Source of the DNA: Butyrivibrio fibrisolvens
Lineage (GTDB): Bacteria; Bacillota; Clostridia; Lachnospirales; Lachnospiraceae
Direction of reading: 5' to 3'
Assembly (NCBI RefSeq): GCF_037113525.1
Contig: NZ_CP146963.1
Location: forward strand, 992,001-1,056,000
DNA: 64,000 nucleotides
The position numbers and the translations under genes were made by a program. Position 1 is the stretch's first letter. Every line of letters begins with the position of its first letter. This document shows, piece after piece, positions 53,156 through 60,908 of the stretch. The notes below the pieces were generated by a model. The model ran no database searches and had not been told where the DNA came from. It was given only the letters and a program-made list of their open reading frames with translations.

Positions 53156-53549
53156 GATACCCCCTATACAGTAATTCGATATAGTCGTTTATGATCAATA
53201 CATATGATGACATCTGTGTTTGAAGATAACACAGATGAACTTGGAAGTTAGATAGAGCAATCCGTCATCTTTATCATAGTGATTTACAAATTACTAAAAT
53301 ATTTCAAACAATTATATTTTAATATAAAAAGATATCTCTTGCAATCAAATATAATGCTAATTTTGGCTAAATTTTGCTCGATATTGACCATTTTCAAAAT
53401 ATATAAGCGCAGATTATGCGTAATATAAATAATATTGATTTTACTTATGGACAAAAATGTTTTATAGTAATCACGGTGACAGGTTCATGTCTTATGTCAC
53501 TAAAATCTATTTGTTATTTGGAGATAACAATTTCAGGAGGATAATAATT
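53156..53549. other. Intergenic region between regulator and purA
   Basis: This 394-base stretch holds no gene. It has a small hairpin (CTGTGTT...AACACAG near 53214-53235), AT-rich DNA, a dyad GTGACA/TGTCAC near 53475-53500 and the ribosome-binding site CAGGAGG for purA. I see no purine riboswitch consensus. Promoter boxes are not clear on either strand. Confidence 0.5.
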
Positions 53550-54845
53550 ATGGTTAAGGCAGTTGTAGGAGCCAATTGGGGCGATGAAGGCAAAGGTAAG
53601 ATCACAGATATGATGGCTGATAACGCTGATGTCGTTATCCGTTTTCAGGGCGGTGCCAATGCTGGTCACACTATTGTAAATGAGTATGGTAAATTCGCTC
53701 TCCACACAATGCCGTCTGGAGTATTCCATCCGAATATTATGAATATTATTGGTAATGGTATGGCTTTTGATATTCCTAAGTTCATGAGAGAACTTAAGGA
53801 AGTTACTGAAAAGGGTGTTCCGATGCCACAGATCATGATCTCTGACAGAGTTCAGGTCATGATGCCATATCATATTCTTTTTGATACACTTGAAGAGGCT
53901 CGTCTTGCAGGTAAGAGCTTTGGTTCTACAAGATCCGGTATTGCACCTTTCTATTCAGATAAGTTTGCTAAGATAGGTTGGCAGATCAATGAATTCTTCC
54001 AGGATGACGAAGTTATCAAGGAGAAGATAGCTAATATCGCTTCTATCAAAGATACACTTTTAGTACACCTGTATCATACAGATCCGATTGATCAGGAAGA
54101 GCTTTTCAATACGATCGTTGACTGGAGAGAGCAGGTTCGTCCTTATATCGGCAATGTTTCTGAGTACCTTGATAAGGCACTTAAAGAGAACAAGACAATC
54201 CTTCTTGAGGGACAGCTTGGAACTATGAAGGATCCTGATCACGGTATCTATCCTATGGTTACATCTTCACACACACTTGCAGCTTATGGCGCACTTGGCG
54301 CAGGAATCGCTCCTTATGAGATCAAGGAGATCGTAGCAGTTACAAAGGCATACAGTTCAGCAGTTGGTGCCGGCGAATTCGTATCAGAAATCTTTGGCGA
54401 AGAGGCAGAGCTTATGCGTAACCACGGCGGTGACGGTGGTGAGTATGGCGCAACAACAGGAAGACCAAGACGTATGGGATGGTATGACTGCGTTGCATCT
54501 AAGTACGGCTGCAGACTTCAGGGCGCTACAGATGTAGCATTTACAGTTCTTGATGATCTTGGATATCTTGATGAGATCAAGGTTTGCGTAGCTTACGAGA
54601 TCGATGGCAAGGAGACAACAGAGTTCCCTGTAACAAGAGAACTTAAGAAGGCTAAGCCTGTATATGTAACTCTTCCTGGATGGAAGTGCGATATCCGTGG
54701 CATCAGAAACTTTGACGAGCTTCCTGAGAATGCCAAGAAGTATGTAAACTTCATCGAAGAGCAGCTTGGCTTCCCGATCACAATGGTTTCTAACGGACCT
54801 GCACGTGAGGATATCATTTACAGAGAGAGTCCTCTCAAGAAATAA
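53550..54845 (+). CDS. purA: Adenylosuccinate synthetase
   Basis: ATG 53550 follows CAGGAGG and gives VKAVVGANWGDEGKGKITD, the P-loop-like GTP-binding start of the family. The 431-residue protein continues with FQGGANAGHTIVNEYG and the C-terminal nucleotide site ISIGP-like region (MVSNGPAREDII). It joins IMP and aspartate with GTP hydrolysis, the step before purB in AMP synthesis. Length is normal. It is monocistronic, with a terminator at 54951. Upstream frames give extra residues but no better start. Confidence 0.97.
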   Translation: MVKAVVGANWGDEGKGKITDMMADNADVVIRFQGGANAGHTIVNEYGKFALHTMPSGVFHPNIMNIIGNGMAFDIPKFMRELKEVTEKGVPMPQIMISDRVQVMMPYHILFDTLEEARLAGKSFGSTRSGIAPFYSDKFAKIGWQINEFFQDDEVIKEKIANIASIKDTLLVHLYHTDPIDQEELFNTIVDWREQVRPYIGNVSEYLDKALKENKTILLEGQLGTMKDPDHGIYPMVTSSHTLAAYGALGAGIAPYEIKEIVAVTKAYSSAVGAGEFVSEIFGEEAELMRNHGGDGGEYGATTGRPRRMGWYDCVASKYGCRLQGATDVAFTVLDDLGYLDEIKVCVAYEIDGKETTEFPVTRELKKAKPVYVTLPGWKCDIRGIRNFDELPENAKKYVNFIEEQLGFPITMVSNGPAREDIIYRESPLKK

Positions 54846-54904
54846 TCATTTGGGGTCTTGTATATATTTAGATTGGTGAACTACAGGATGTAGTTACGAC
54901 ATGT

Positions 54905-54930
54905 ATAGAAGTTCATGGATGAACTTCTAT
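54905..54930 (+). repeat. Perfect hairpin after purA
   Basis: ATAGAAGTTCAT and ATGAACTTCTAT form a 12-bp stem with a two-base spacer between the purA stop and its terminator. There is no T-run. It may be an RNA processing or stability element. Confidence 0.6.
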
Positions 54931-54950
54931 GTCGGGATATATGGTATTTG

Positions 54951-55000
54951 AAAAATATCGTAGCTATTGATATACATCATTGGCTACGATATTTTTTTAT
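54951..55000 (+). terminator. Intrinsic terminator after purA
   Basis: AAATATCGTAGC (54953-54964) pairs with GCTACGATATTT (54983-54994), followed by a T-run. Confidence 0.92.
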
Positions 55001-55110
55001 ACTATTATACTGGTAAGGTGCTTACTTGCTGACGAGAGAGTTTTAAAGGCAAAATCTTTTTCTTGTGATATAATTTTTAGGGTTTATATTTGACCTTAGG
55101 AGGAAATACA

Positions 55111-56022
55111 GTGAACGAAAATAATAATACCGGTAAATGGACTGCAAAGAGAATAGCAGCGATCATAGGAATAGTTATACTTGTAGGAATGTATGTGGCT
55201 TTGCTTGTTCTTGCATTTCTTTTCCCTGCTAACTCTTTTGAGATTTTTATAACAGCTGTTGGCGGAACCGTTGGAGTTACTATTCTTATATGGTTGATGA
55301 TATGGGTGATAGGTCTTTTTACAGGAAGACATACAATTGCATCTCTTGATGCGATGACATCGGATCAGGATCACGATAAGTATGGCAATGCATATCCGCG
55401 CAAGCCTTCAGGCCACATTGATACTATCATTTTTGATATTGGTAATGTCCTTGTGGACTTCTCATGGAGACAGATGCTTGTAGATAAGGGCGTTCCGGAA
55501 GAACTTGTTGAGAAGGTCGGTGATGCAACAGTAAGAACCGATATCTGGAATGAGTTTGACCGCGGCAATATGTCTCACGAAGAGATTGTTGGAAAGCTTT
55601 GTGATAATAGCCCTGAGCTTGCAGAGTATATTCATAAAGGTTTTGATGACTTTACAGGAATAGTCAAGCTCAGAAGTACTTCAATTCCTCTTATCGAGGG
55701 GCTTAAGAAGGCTCACTACAGGATTCTTGTACTTTCCAATTATTCTAAGAGTGCTGTAGATAACAATAAAAATGAAATGGTCTTTCTTGACTATGTTGAT
55801 GGCGGAATCTTAAGTTACAAGGACCATGTTATTAAGCCTGACCGTGAAATATATGAGCTTCTTATAAAGAGATATGATCTTGTTCCTGATAAATGCGTAT
55901 TTATCGATGATACTGAGAAAAATGTTGCAGGTGCAAAGAATGCCGGAATTAAGGCAATCCATTATCAGAGTCTTGAACAGATGATGGATGAGCTTAAGGA
56001 ACTTGGTATAAAGAGAATATGA
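55111..56022 (+). CDS. HAD hydrolase with N-terminal membrane anchor
   Basis: GTG 55111 is the start; AGGAGG lies nine bases upstream. The 303-residue product has two membrane helices (about 14-37 and 45-68) and a soluble HAD-superfamily domain. The motif I is FDIGNVLVDF with nucleophile D109; the position of the usual second Asp is Gly, as in YihX-like phosphatases. Motif II (ILVLSNYS), a Lys motif (KPDREIYELLIKRY) and motif IV (VFIDDTEKNVAGA) are present. It should dephosphorylate a small phosphate ester such as a sugar phosphate at the inner membrane face. Membrane tethering is unusual for this family. Confidence 0.85.
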   Translation: MNENNNTGKWTAKRIAAIIGIVILVGMYVALLVLAFLFPANSFEIFITAVGGTVGVTILIWLMIWVIGLFTGRHTIASLDAMTSDQDHDKYGNAYPRKPSGHIDTIIFDIGNVLVDFSWRQMLVDKGVPEELVEKVGDATVRTDIWNEFDRGNMSHEEIVGKLCDNSPELAEYIHKGFDDFTGIVKLRSTSIPLIEGLKKAHYRILVLSNYSKSAVDNNKNEMVFLDYVDGGILSYKDHVIKPDREIYELLIKRYDLVPDKCVFIDDTEKNVAGAKNAGIKAIHYQSLEQMMDELKELGIKRI

Positions 56023-56065
56023 GAATAATAAAAAGAACTTGGGATAGAGAGAAGCAATGATAAAA

Positions 56066-56098
56066 AGAAGGCCTCGGGAGTGAGGTCTTCTATTTTTA
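56066..56098. terminator. Terminator between HAD and LysR genes
   Basis: AGAAGGCCTC (56066-56075) pairs with GAGGTCTTCT (56082-56091) with one wobble pair, followed by ATTTTTA. It serves the HAD gene and perhaps, on the other strand, the LysR gene. Confidence 0.75.
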
Positions 56099-56125
56099 TA
56101 AGGTATTTTGCTTTAAGATGCGCCC

Positions 56126-57055
56126 TTATGACTTTATTAACTCTAATAGTTTGGCTGATGCCAGTGACTGCTGGCGTTTATTGCTTGTTACAAGCCTGAT
56201 GTACCTTGGCGGGATCCTTTGTTTTAATCGTAGTTCGAAAAGCTTTCCGTTATCCAGGTCTTCTTTTGCAAAATCACGAACAACCATTCCAACGCCGAGA
56301 GACCTTTCTGCAAACTGGACGATCATATCACTTGTTGCAAGCTCAAACTCAGGATGGATAGTAATATCATTTTGCTCAAGGAATTCTGTGACATAGCGTC
56401 CACTTGATGTATTGCCTTCAAGAGTGATAAGCGGAAGGTTCCCAAGTTCGGACAGATCGATCATATGGTTTTTGTACTGGATAAAAGATCTTCCGGCTAC
56501 GAAGCAGTCCTGAATTTCTCGTACATCTGTATAGCAGATATCTTCTTTATTAATAAAATCAGGAAAAGGAGATGATACTACGCCAAAATCTATACGGTCA
56601 TCTTCAAGATATCTGAGCGTTTCGGGAGTAGGACCATTGGTTACGGTAACTTTTATTCCGGGATAGAGCTGATGGAACTTCTCAAGATACGGAAGAAGGA
56701 AAAAGCGTAGAGTCATATCGCTGGCACCGACTCTGACTTCGCCTGCTTCAAGGTGAAGGAGCTGCGACAGGCGCTTTTCGCCCTGGATGATCTCTTCATA
56801 ACCTCTTTTTACATATTCATATAGAAGAGATCCTTCAGAAGTTAGTGCAATGCCTCGCCCGTTTCTTTTAAATAAAGATACGCCAAGCTGCTTTTCAAGA
56901 GCTGATATCTGCTGACTTACTGCCGGCTGGGATAAGCTTAAACTTTTTGAAGCTGCTGTTATTCCTCCGCTTTTGGCTACGTGATAGAAGATTTTATAGT
57001 ATTCGAGATTAACATCAAAATTTGAGTCGTTATTTTTGTTCATTGGATTTCCCAT
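56126..57055 (-). CDS. LysR-family transcriptional regulator
   Basis: The 309-residue protein has the LysR winged helix-turn-helix (EYYKIFYHVAKSGGITAASKSLSLSQPAVSQQISALEKQLG) and a two-lobe ligand domain (GEVRVGASDMTLRFFLLPYLEKFHQLYPGIK). It reads away from infC. The start could be ATG 57055 or ATG 57043. A dyad at 57086-57101 lies upstream and may be its operator; it also covers the infC promoter. The ligand is unknown. Confidence 0.9.
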   Translation of the reverse strand: MGNPMNKNNDSNFDVNLEYYKIFYHVAKSGGITAASKSLSLSQPAVSQQISALEKQLGVSLFKRNGRGIALTSEGSLLYEYVKRGYEEIIQGEKRLSQLLHLEAGEVRVGASDMTLRFFLLPYLEKFHQLYPGIKVTVTNGPTPETLRYLEDDRIDFGVVSSPFPDFINKEDICYTDVREIQDCFVAGRSFIQYKNHMIDLSELGNLPLITLEGNTSSGRYVTEFLEQNDITIHPEFELATSDMIVQFAERSLGVGMVVRDFAKEDLDNGKLFELRLKQRIPPRYIRLVTSNKRQQSLASAKLLELIKS

Positions 57056-57073
57056 ATTTTTTATCTAAAACTA

Positions 57074-57102
57074 TTGACAATGAATGATTATCGTGATAAT
57101 CT
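57074..57102 (+). promoter_or_regulatory. Promoter of the infC-rpmI-rplT operon
   Basis: TTGACA (57074-57079), 17 bases, TAATCT (57097-57102). A perfect dyad, GATTATC-GT-GATAATC (57086-57101), fills the spacer and the first bases of the -10 box, so a protein bound there should block the promoter. The LysR gene on the other strand starts only about 20 bases away. Confidence 0.82.
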
Positions 57103-57119
57103 ACTGATGTTTGAAACAA

Positions 57120-57240
57120 AGCAGAGTATCCACTCTCACCCTGCGGCTTACAGCTTCAGGTGTTTATAACTTCAGACAGACTCTTTTGTCTGTACGGTTT
57201 GATTATAAGTGGATGCGTCTCGCGTGTCCACTTTTTTATT
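57120..57240 (+). promoter_or_regulatory. Attenuator leader of the infC operon (L20-leader type)
   Basis: A terminator AAGTGGA/TCCACTT (57207-57213 with 57227-57233) is followed by TTTTTATT. The strand AGTGGAT (57208-57214) can instead pair with ATCCACT (57128-57134), making a mutually exclusive antiterminator. A further hairpin ACAGAC/GTCTGT lies at 57176-57193. This fits the known ribosomal protein L20 feedback leader in Firmicutes, where L20 binding favours termination; the specific mimicry of 23S rRNA is not verified here. Confidence 0.78.
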
Positions 57241-57259
57241 TTAATCGGAGGTAATAACC

Positions 57260-57766
57260 ATTAACGACTTATTTATTAACGAACAGATCAGAGACAAGGA
57301 AGTTCGTGTGATAGGACTCGATGGTGAGCAGCTTGGAGTTATGTCAATCCAGGATGCACGCAAAGTCGCAGAGGAAGCAGGAGTTGATCTTGTCAAGATC
57401 GCACCAAATGCAAAACCCCCTGTTTGCCGAGTTGTTGACTACGGCAAGTACAAGTATGAACAGCTTCGCAAAGCTAAAGAAGCGCGTAAGAAACAGAAGA
57501 CTGTTGAGATTAAAGAAATTCGTATTTCTCCCAACATCGACACTAACGATCTTAATACCAAGATCAATGCTGCAAGGAAATTCCTTGAAAAGGGCAATAG
57601 GGTTAAAGTAACTATGCGTTTTAGAGGTCGTGAGATGGCTCATATGGGAGCGAGCGTTCATGTTCTGATTGATTTTGCCAAAGAGCTTGAGGATTGCGCA
57701 GTAGTTGAGAAGCAGCCAAAGGCAGAAGGCAGAAGCATGGTTATGTTCTTAGCTGAGAAGAAATAA
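57260..57766 (+). CDS. infC: Translation initiation factor IF-3, AUU start
   Basis: The reading frame extends upstream of the first GTG (57308) to ATT 57260, giving INDLFINEQIRDKEVRVIGLDGEQLG, the conserved IF-3 N-terminus. GGAGGT lies seven bases before ATT. IF-3 uses AUU starts in many bacteria because the factor itself blocks initiation at non-standard codons, which gives feedback control. The 168-residue length is normal. The C-terminal domain (KEIRISPNIDTNDLNTKINAARKFLEKGNRVKVTMRFRGREM) is intact. It is the first gene of the infC-rpmI-rplT operon. Confidence 0.95.
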   Translation: MNDLFINEQIRDKEVRVIGLDGEQLGVMSIQDARKVAEEAGVDLVKIAPNAKPPVCRVVDYGKYKYEQLRKAKEARKKQKTVEIKEIRISPNIDTNDLNTKINAARKFLEKGNRVKVTMRFRGREMAHMGASVHVLIDFAKELEDCAVVEKQPKAEGRSMVMFLAEKK

Positions 57767-57809
57767 AAAAGTACATGCAGATACCGTAAGAAATAGGAGG
57801 ATTTTTATT

Positions 57810-58010
57810 ATGCAGCACAAAATGAAAACAAGCAGAGCAGCTGCCAAGCGTTTTAAAGTTACAGGCACAGGCAAGCTTATGAGAAACAAGGCATACAAGC
57901 GTCACATTCTGACTAAGAAGTCTACAAAGAGAAAGAGAAATCTTCGTCAGCCTGGTCTTGTAGATGCTACATCTGTTAAGACAATGAAGAAGATCCTGCC
58001 TTACCTTTAA
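57810..58010 (+). CDS. rpmI: Ribosomal protein bL35
   Basis: The 66-residue basic protein (QHKMKTSRAAAKRFKVTGTG and ending MKKILPYL) is a standard bL35. AGGAGGA precedes the ATG. It is the second gene of the IF-3 operon, 43 bases after infC. Confidence 0.97.
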   Translation: MQHKMKTSRAAAKRFKVTGTGKLMRNKAYKRHILTKKSTKRKRNLRQPGLVDATSVKTMKKILPYL

Positions 58011-58062
58011 TTCAAAGTAGGACAGTTCGTAGTTTTTTTAGATTATTTAGGAGGAAATTACA

Positions 58063-58419
58063 ATGGCAAGAGTAAAAGGCGCATTAAATGCCAAGAAGAA
58101 ACACAATAGAGTATTAAAGCTTGCAAAGGGCTACAGAGGAGCTCGTTCCAAGCAGTATAGAATTGCAAAACAGTCTGTAATGAGAGCTCTTACAAGCGCA
58201 TTCGCAGGTCGTAAGCAGAAGAAGAGAGATATGAGATCACTTTGGATTGTTCGTATCAACGCAGCTGCTAGACTTAACGGAATGAGCTACAGCACTCTTA
58301 TGCACGGTCTCAAGCTTGCTGGTGTTGAAATCAACCGCAAGATGCTTGCTGAGATGGCAGTTAACGATGCAGAGGGATTCAAGACTCTTACAGAAGTTGC
58401 TAAGAAGCAGATCGCATAA
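58063..58419 (+). CDS. rplT: Ribosomal protein bL20
   Basis: The 118-residue protein (ARVKGALNAKKKHNRVLKLAKGYRGARSKQYR...) is a full-length bL20, the 23S rRNA assembly protein and feedback repressor of its operon in Firmicutes. It has AGGAGG before the ATG. It ends the operon, before the terminator at 58435. Confidence 0.97.
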   Translation: MARVKGALNAKKKHNRVLKLAKGYRGARSKQYRIAKQSVMRALTSAFAGRKQKKRDMRSLWIVRINAAARLNGMSYSTLMHGLKLAGVEINRKMLAEMAVNDAEGFKTLTEVAKKQIA

Positions 58420-58434
58420 TATATAGATATTATT

Positions 58435-58476
58435 AAGACCTACTGTTCACTTTATGTGGACCGTAGGTCTTTTTTG
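58435..58476 (+). terminator. Terminator of the infC operon
   Basis: AAGACCTAC (58435-58443) pairs with GTAGGTCTT (58463-58471), followed by TTTTT. Confidence 0.9.
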
Positions 58477-58532
58477 ATGCTTTAATATGTGGTAGAATAA
58501 TCATCTGAAATTGTAATCAGGAGGATTTCAAA

Positions 58533-59984
58533 ATGGGTGCTTTAGATAATTTAGAGCCAAAATCAGTATTTCATTTCTTTGAGGAGATATCACAGATTCC
58601 TCATGGATCAAATAACGTTCAGGCGATCAGTGACTATCTTGTAAAGTTTGCTAAGGATAGAAATCTTGAATATATACAGGATGAAGCTAGAAATGTGATC
58701 ATCTTCGGTAACGCAACAAAGGGTTACGAGGATAAGGAGCCTGTCATCCTTCAGGGACATATGGATATGGTAGCTGTTCATGATGCAGACTATGATATCG
58801 ATATGACAACTGAGCCTCTTAAGCTGGAGACAGATGGCAAGAAGATATGGGCTAAGGGAACATCTCTTGGTGGTGACGATGGTATTGCAGTTGCATACTG
58901 CCTTGCTCTTCTTGATTCTGATACTATTCCTCATCCCAGACTTGAAGTTGTTATCACAACTAATGAAGAGACTGGTATGGATGGAGCTTTTGCTATAGAT
59001 CTTTCTCCTTTAAAGGGAAGAAAGCTTATTAATATCGACTCTGAGACAGAAGGAGTTCTTCTTACATCATGTGCCGGTGGCGCAAGATTTTATGCAAGAC
59101 TTCCTATTACTAAAGTTCATAGAAGCGGCATAGCTTATGATATAGAGGTTTCTGGACTTCATGGAGGACATTCAGGTACAGAGATCATCAAAGAGTATGG
59201 AAATGCTAATGTTCTTCTTGGAAGAATACTTGCATATGTGTCAGAGCAGAACTGTGTTTCATGCCTTTCACTTGTAAGCATCGATGGCGGCGTAGCAGAT
59301 AATGCTATTCCTGTTAATTCAAAAGCAACTGTAGTTGTTTCAGAAGAAGTCAGTGAAGAAGAGGTCTTAAGATCTGTATCTGAGATAGAAGGAGTTGTTA
59401 AGGGTGAACTTTCTGTCAAGGATCCGGGTGTTAAATTTACTGTAACTAAGAAAAATAAAGGAACCTTTGACTGCTTTGATGCTGAATCAATGAAGAAAGT
59501 ATACAGACTTATAATGTCTCTTCCTAATGGTATTCAGGCTATGAGCGCTTCTGTTCCGGGACTTGTAGAGACTTCACTTAATCTGGGAGTAGTAGTTACA
59601 AAAGATACTACAGTAACTTTGGAATATGCTGTCAGAAGTAGTGTTGATAGTAGTAAAGATAACCTTCTTAAGAGACTTGAGTATATTACTGCAGAATTCG
59701 GAGCAAGATCTGAAATCACATCATCATATCCTGGATGGCCATTTAATCCGGATTCCAAGCTCCGTGAGCATATGGTGGAAGTTTTTGAAAAAATGTATGG
59801 ACGTAAACCTCAGATTTCAGCCCTTCACGCAGGTGTTGAATGCGGACTATTTGGCAAGAAGCTTGAAGGCCTTGACTGCATCTCAATAGGACCTGATATG
59901 GAAGGCGTCCACACAACTGCAGAGAAGCTTTCTGTAGAATCTTCTGCAAGGACATTTGAATACCTTTGCGAAGTTCTGAAATAA
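58533..59984 (+). CDS. pepD: Aminoacyl-histidine dipeptidase (M20C)
   Basis: The 483-residue protein has the M20 zinc peptidase pattern: QGHMDMVAVHD with the first metal His and Asp, LGGDDGIAVAY with the bridging Asp, and TTNEETGMDGAFAI with the catalytic Glu and metal Glu. A lid domain lies in the middle, and the late metal His lies near HAGVECGLF. The length and N-terminus (FHFFEEISQIPHGSNNVQAISDYL) match PepD-type Xaa-His dipeptidases, which split dipeptides for amino acid use. AGGAGG precedes the ATG. Confidence 0.94.
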   Translation: MGALDNLEPKSVFHFFEEISQIPHGSNNVQAISDYLVKFAKDRNLEYIQDEARNVIIFGNATKGYEDKEPVILQGHMDMVAVHDADYDIDMTTEPLKLETDGKKIWAKGTSLGGDDGIAVAYCLALLDSDTIPHPRLEVVITTNEETGMDGAFAIDLSPLKGRKLINIDSETEGVLLTSCAGGARFYARLPITKVHRSGIAYDIEVSGLHGGHSGTEIIKEYGNANVLLGRILAYVSEQNCVSCLSLVSIDGGVADNAIPVNSKATVVVSEEVSEEEVLRSVSEIEGVVKGELSVKDPGVKFTVTKKNKGTFDCFDAESMKKVYRLIMSLPNGIQAMSASVPGLVETSLNLGVVVTKDTTVTLEYAVRSSVDSSKDNLLKRLEYITAEFGARSEITSSYPGWPFNPDSKLREHMVEVFEKMYGRKPQISALHAGVECGLFGKKLEGLDCISIGPDMEGVHTTAEKLSVESSARTFEYLCEVLK

Positions 59985-60015
59985 TACTAACTCATTATTT
60001 GTATGTACGAATATT

Positions 60016-60055
60016 AGTAGCCAAAATTTTATATATAATTTTGGCTACTTTTTTA
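60016..60055. terminator. Terminator after pepD
   Basis: AGTAGCCAAAATT (60016-60028) pairs with AATTTTGGCTACT (60037-60049), followed by a T-run. Confidence 0.93.
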
Positions 60056-60183
60056 TATTCCATTTTAAGATAAGTGATGATAAAATGGAAACCAAGGAAA
60101 ATGTAAGAGTTTCCAAAGGCTGCAAAGGCAGTTTTGATGCAACTAAGTGGAAACGAAAAAGAATAAAAATCGGAGATTGAGAT

Positions 60184-60744
60184 ATGGATGAAACACAGAA
60201 GAAGATACTGGAGACTGTAATTGTTGAATACAAGGCTAAAGGCCTTAAATTCACAATGGATGACATTGCAAAAGAATTACACATGAGTAAAAAGACGATC
60301 TATAAGATCTACCATGATAAGGAAGAGATGCTTGATAGCATGGTTGATTATGTCTTTAATTCCATAAAAGAGAGTGAACATGCAATTTTAAACGATTCAG
60401 GTCTTACAACTGCGCAGAAGGTTAGTAAGATTCTTATTGCTCTTCCTGACAGTTATCAGAATGTTGATTTTAGAATGATGTTCCAGCTTAAGGACAAGTA
60501 TCCGACTGTTTATGCCAAGATCAATGAGAGACTTGAAAATGACTGGGAAGAGACTATTTCTCTTATAGAAAAAGGAATCGAAGAAGGTTGCATCAGACCA
60601 ATATCCATACCGACTCTTAAGATTATATTTGAGGCAACTATAGAGAAATTCCTTAGTTCGGATGTTCTTATTAAGAACAACATGGAATATCAGAACGCTC
60701 TTGATAATATGATCGATATACTTATGAGCGGTCTTAATAAATAA
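60184..60744 (+). CDS. TetR-family transcriptional regulator
   Basis: The 186-residue protein has an N-terminal TetR helix-turn-helix (FTMDDIAKELHMSKKTIYKIYHDKEEMLDSMVDYVF) and a helical ligand domain without recognisable family signature. GGAG precedes the ATG. It lies upstream of the alpha-galactosidase gene in the same direction, with a terminator hairpin between, so it may or may not control that gene. Confidence 0.9.
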   Translation: MDETQKKILETVIVEYKAKGLKFTMDDIAKELHMSKKTIYKIYHDKEEMLDSMVDYVFNSIKESEHAILNDSGLTTAQKVSKILIALPDSYQNVDFRMMFQLKDKYPTVYAKINERLENDWEETISLIEKGIEEGCIRPISIPTLKIIFEATIEKFLSSDVLIKNNMEYQNALDNMIDILMSGLNK

Positions 60745-60753
60745 TAATTCTTA

Positions 60754-60792
60754 TATATAAGTTCTTGGATCATTGATTCAAGAACTTATATA
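60754..60792. terminator. 14-bp hairpin after the TetR gene
   Basis: TATATAAGTTCTTG (60754-60767) pairs exactly with CAAGAACTTATATA (60779-60792). The downstream strand is AT-rich rather than a pure T-run. Confidence 0.65.
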
Positions 60793-60851
60793 TTCTAAAA
60801 GAATATATGTTCTAAAAGAATATATGTTCTAAAAGAATATATGTTCTAAAA
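60793..60851. repeat. 17-bp tandem repeat before the alpha-galactosidase gene
   Basis: Three perfect copies of TTCTAAAAGAATATATG (60793-60809, 60810-60826, 60827-60843) are followed by a partial fourth. Each unit holds the dyad ATTCT/AGAAT. The block lies 58 bases before the start codon, in the promoter region, and may give several operator sites or an unstable tract that tunes expression. Confidence 0.85.
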
Positions 60852-60908
60852 ACTAATATATTTTAAAGCTTATAATTTAAAAACTTATATCGTAAAGGAT
60901 GACTAATT

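Noticed and set aside
53156..53549. Purine riboswitch upstream of purA
   Set aside because: The conserved loop sequences of the purine aptamer are not seen.
60793..60851. CRISPR array
   Set aside because: Units are 17 bp, directly adjacent with no spacers, and no cas genes are present.
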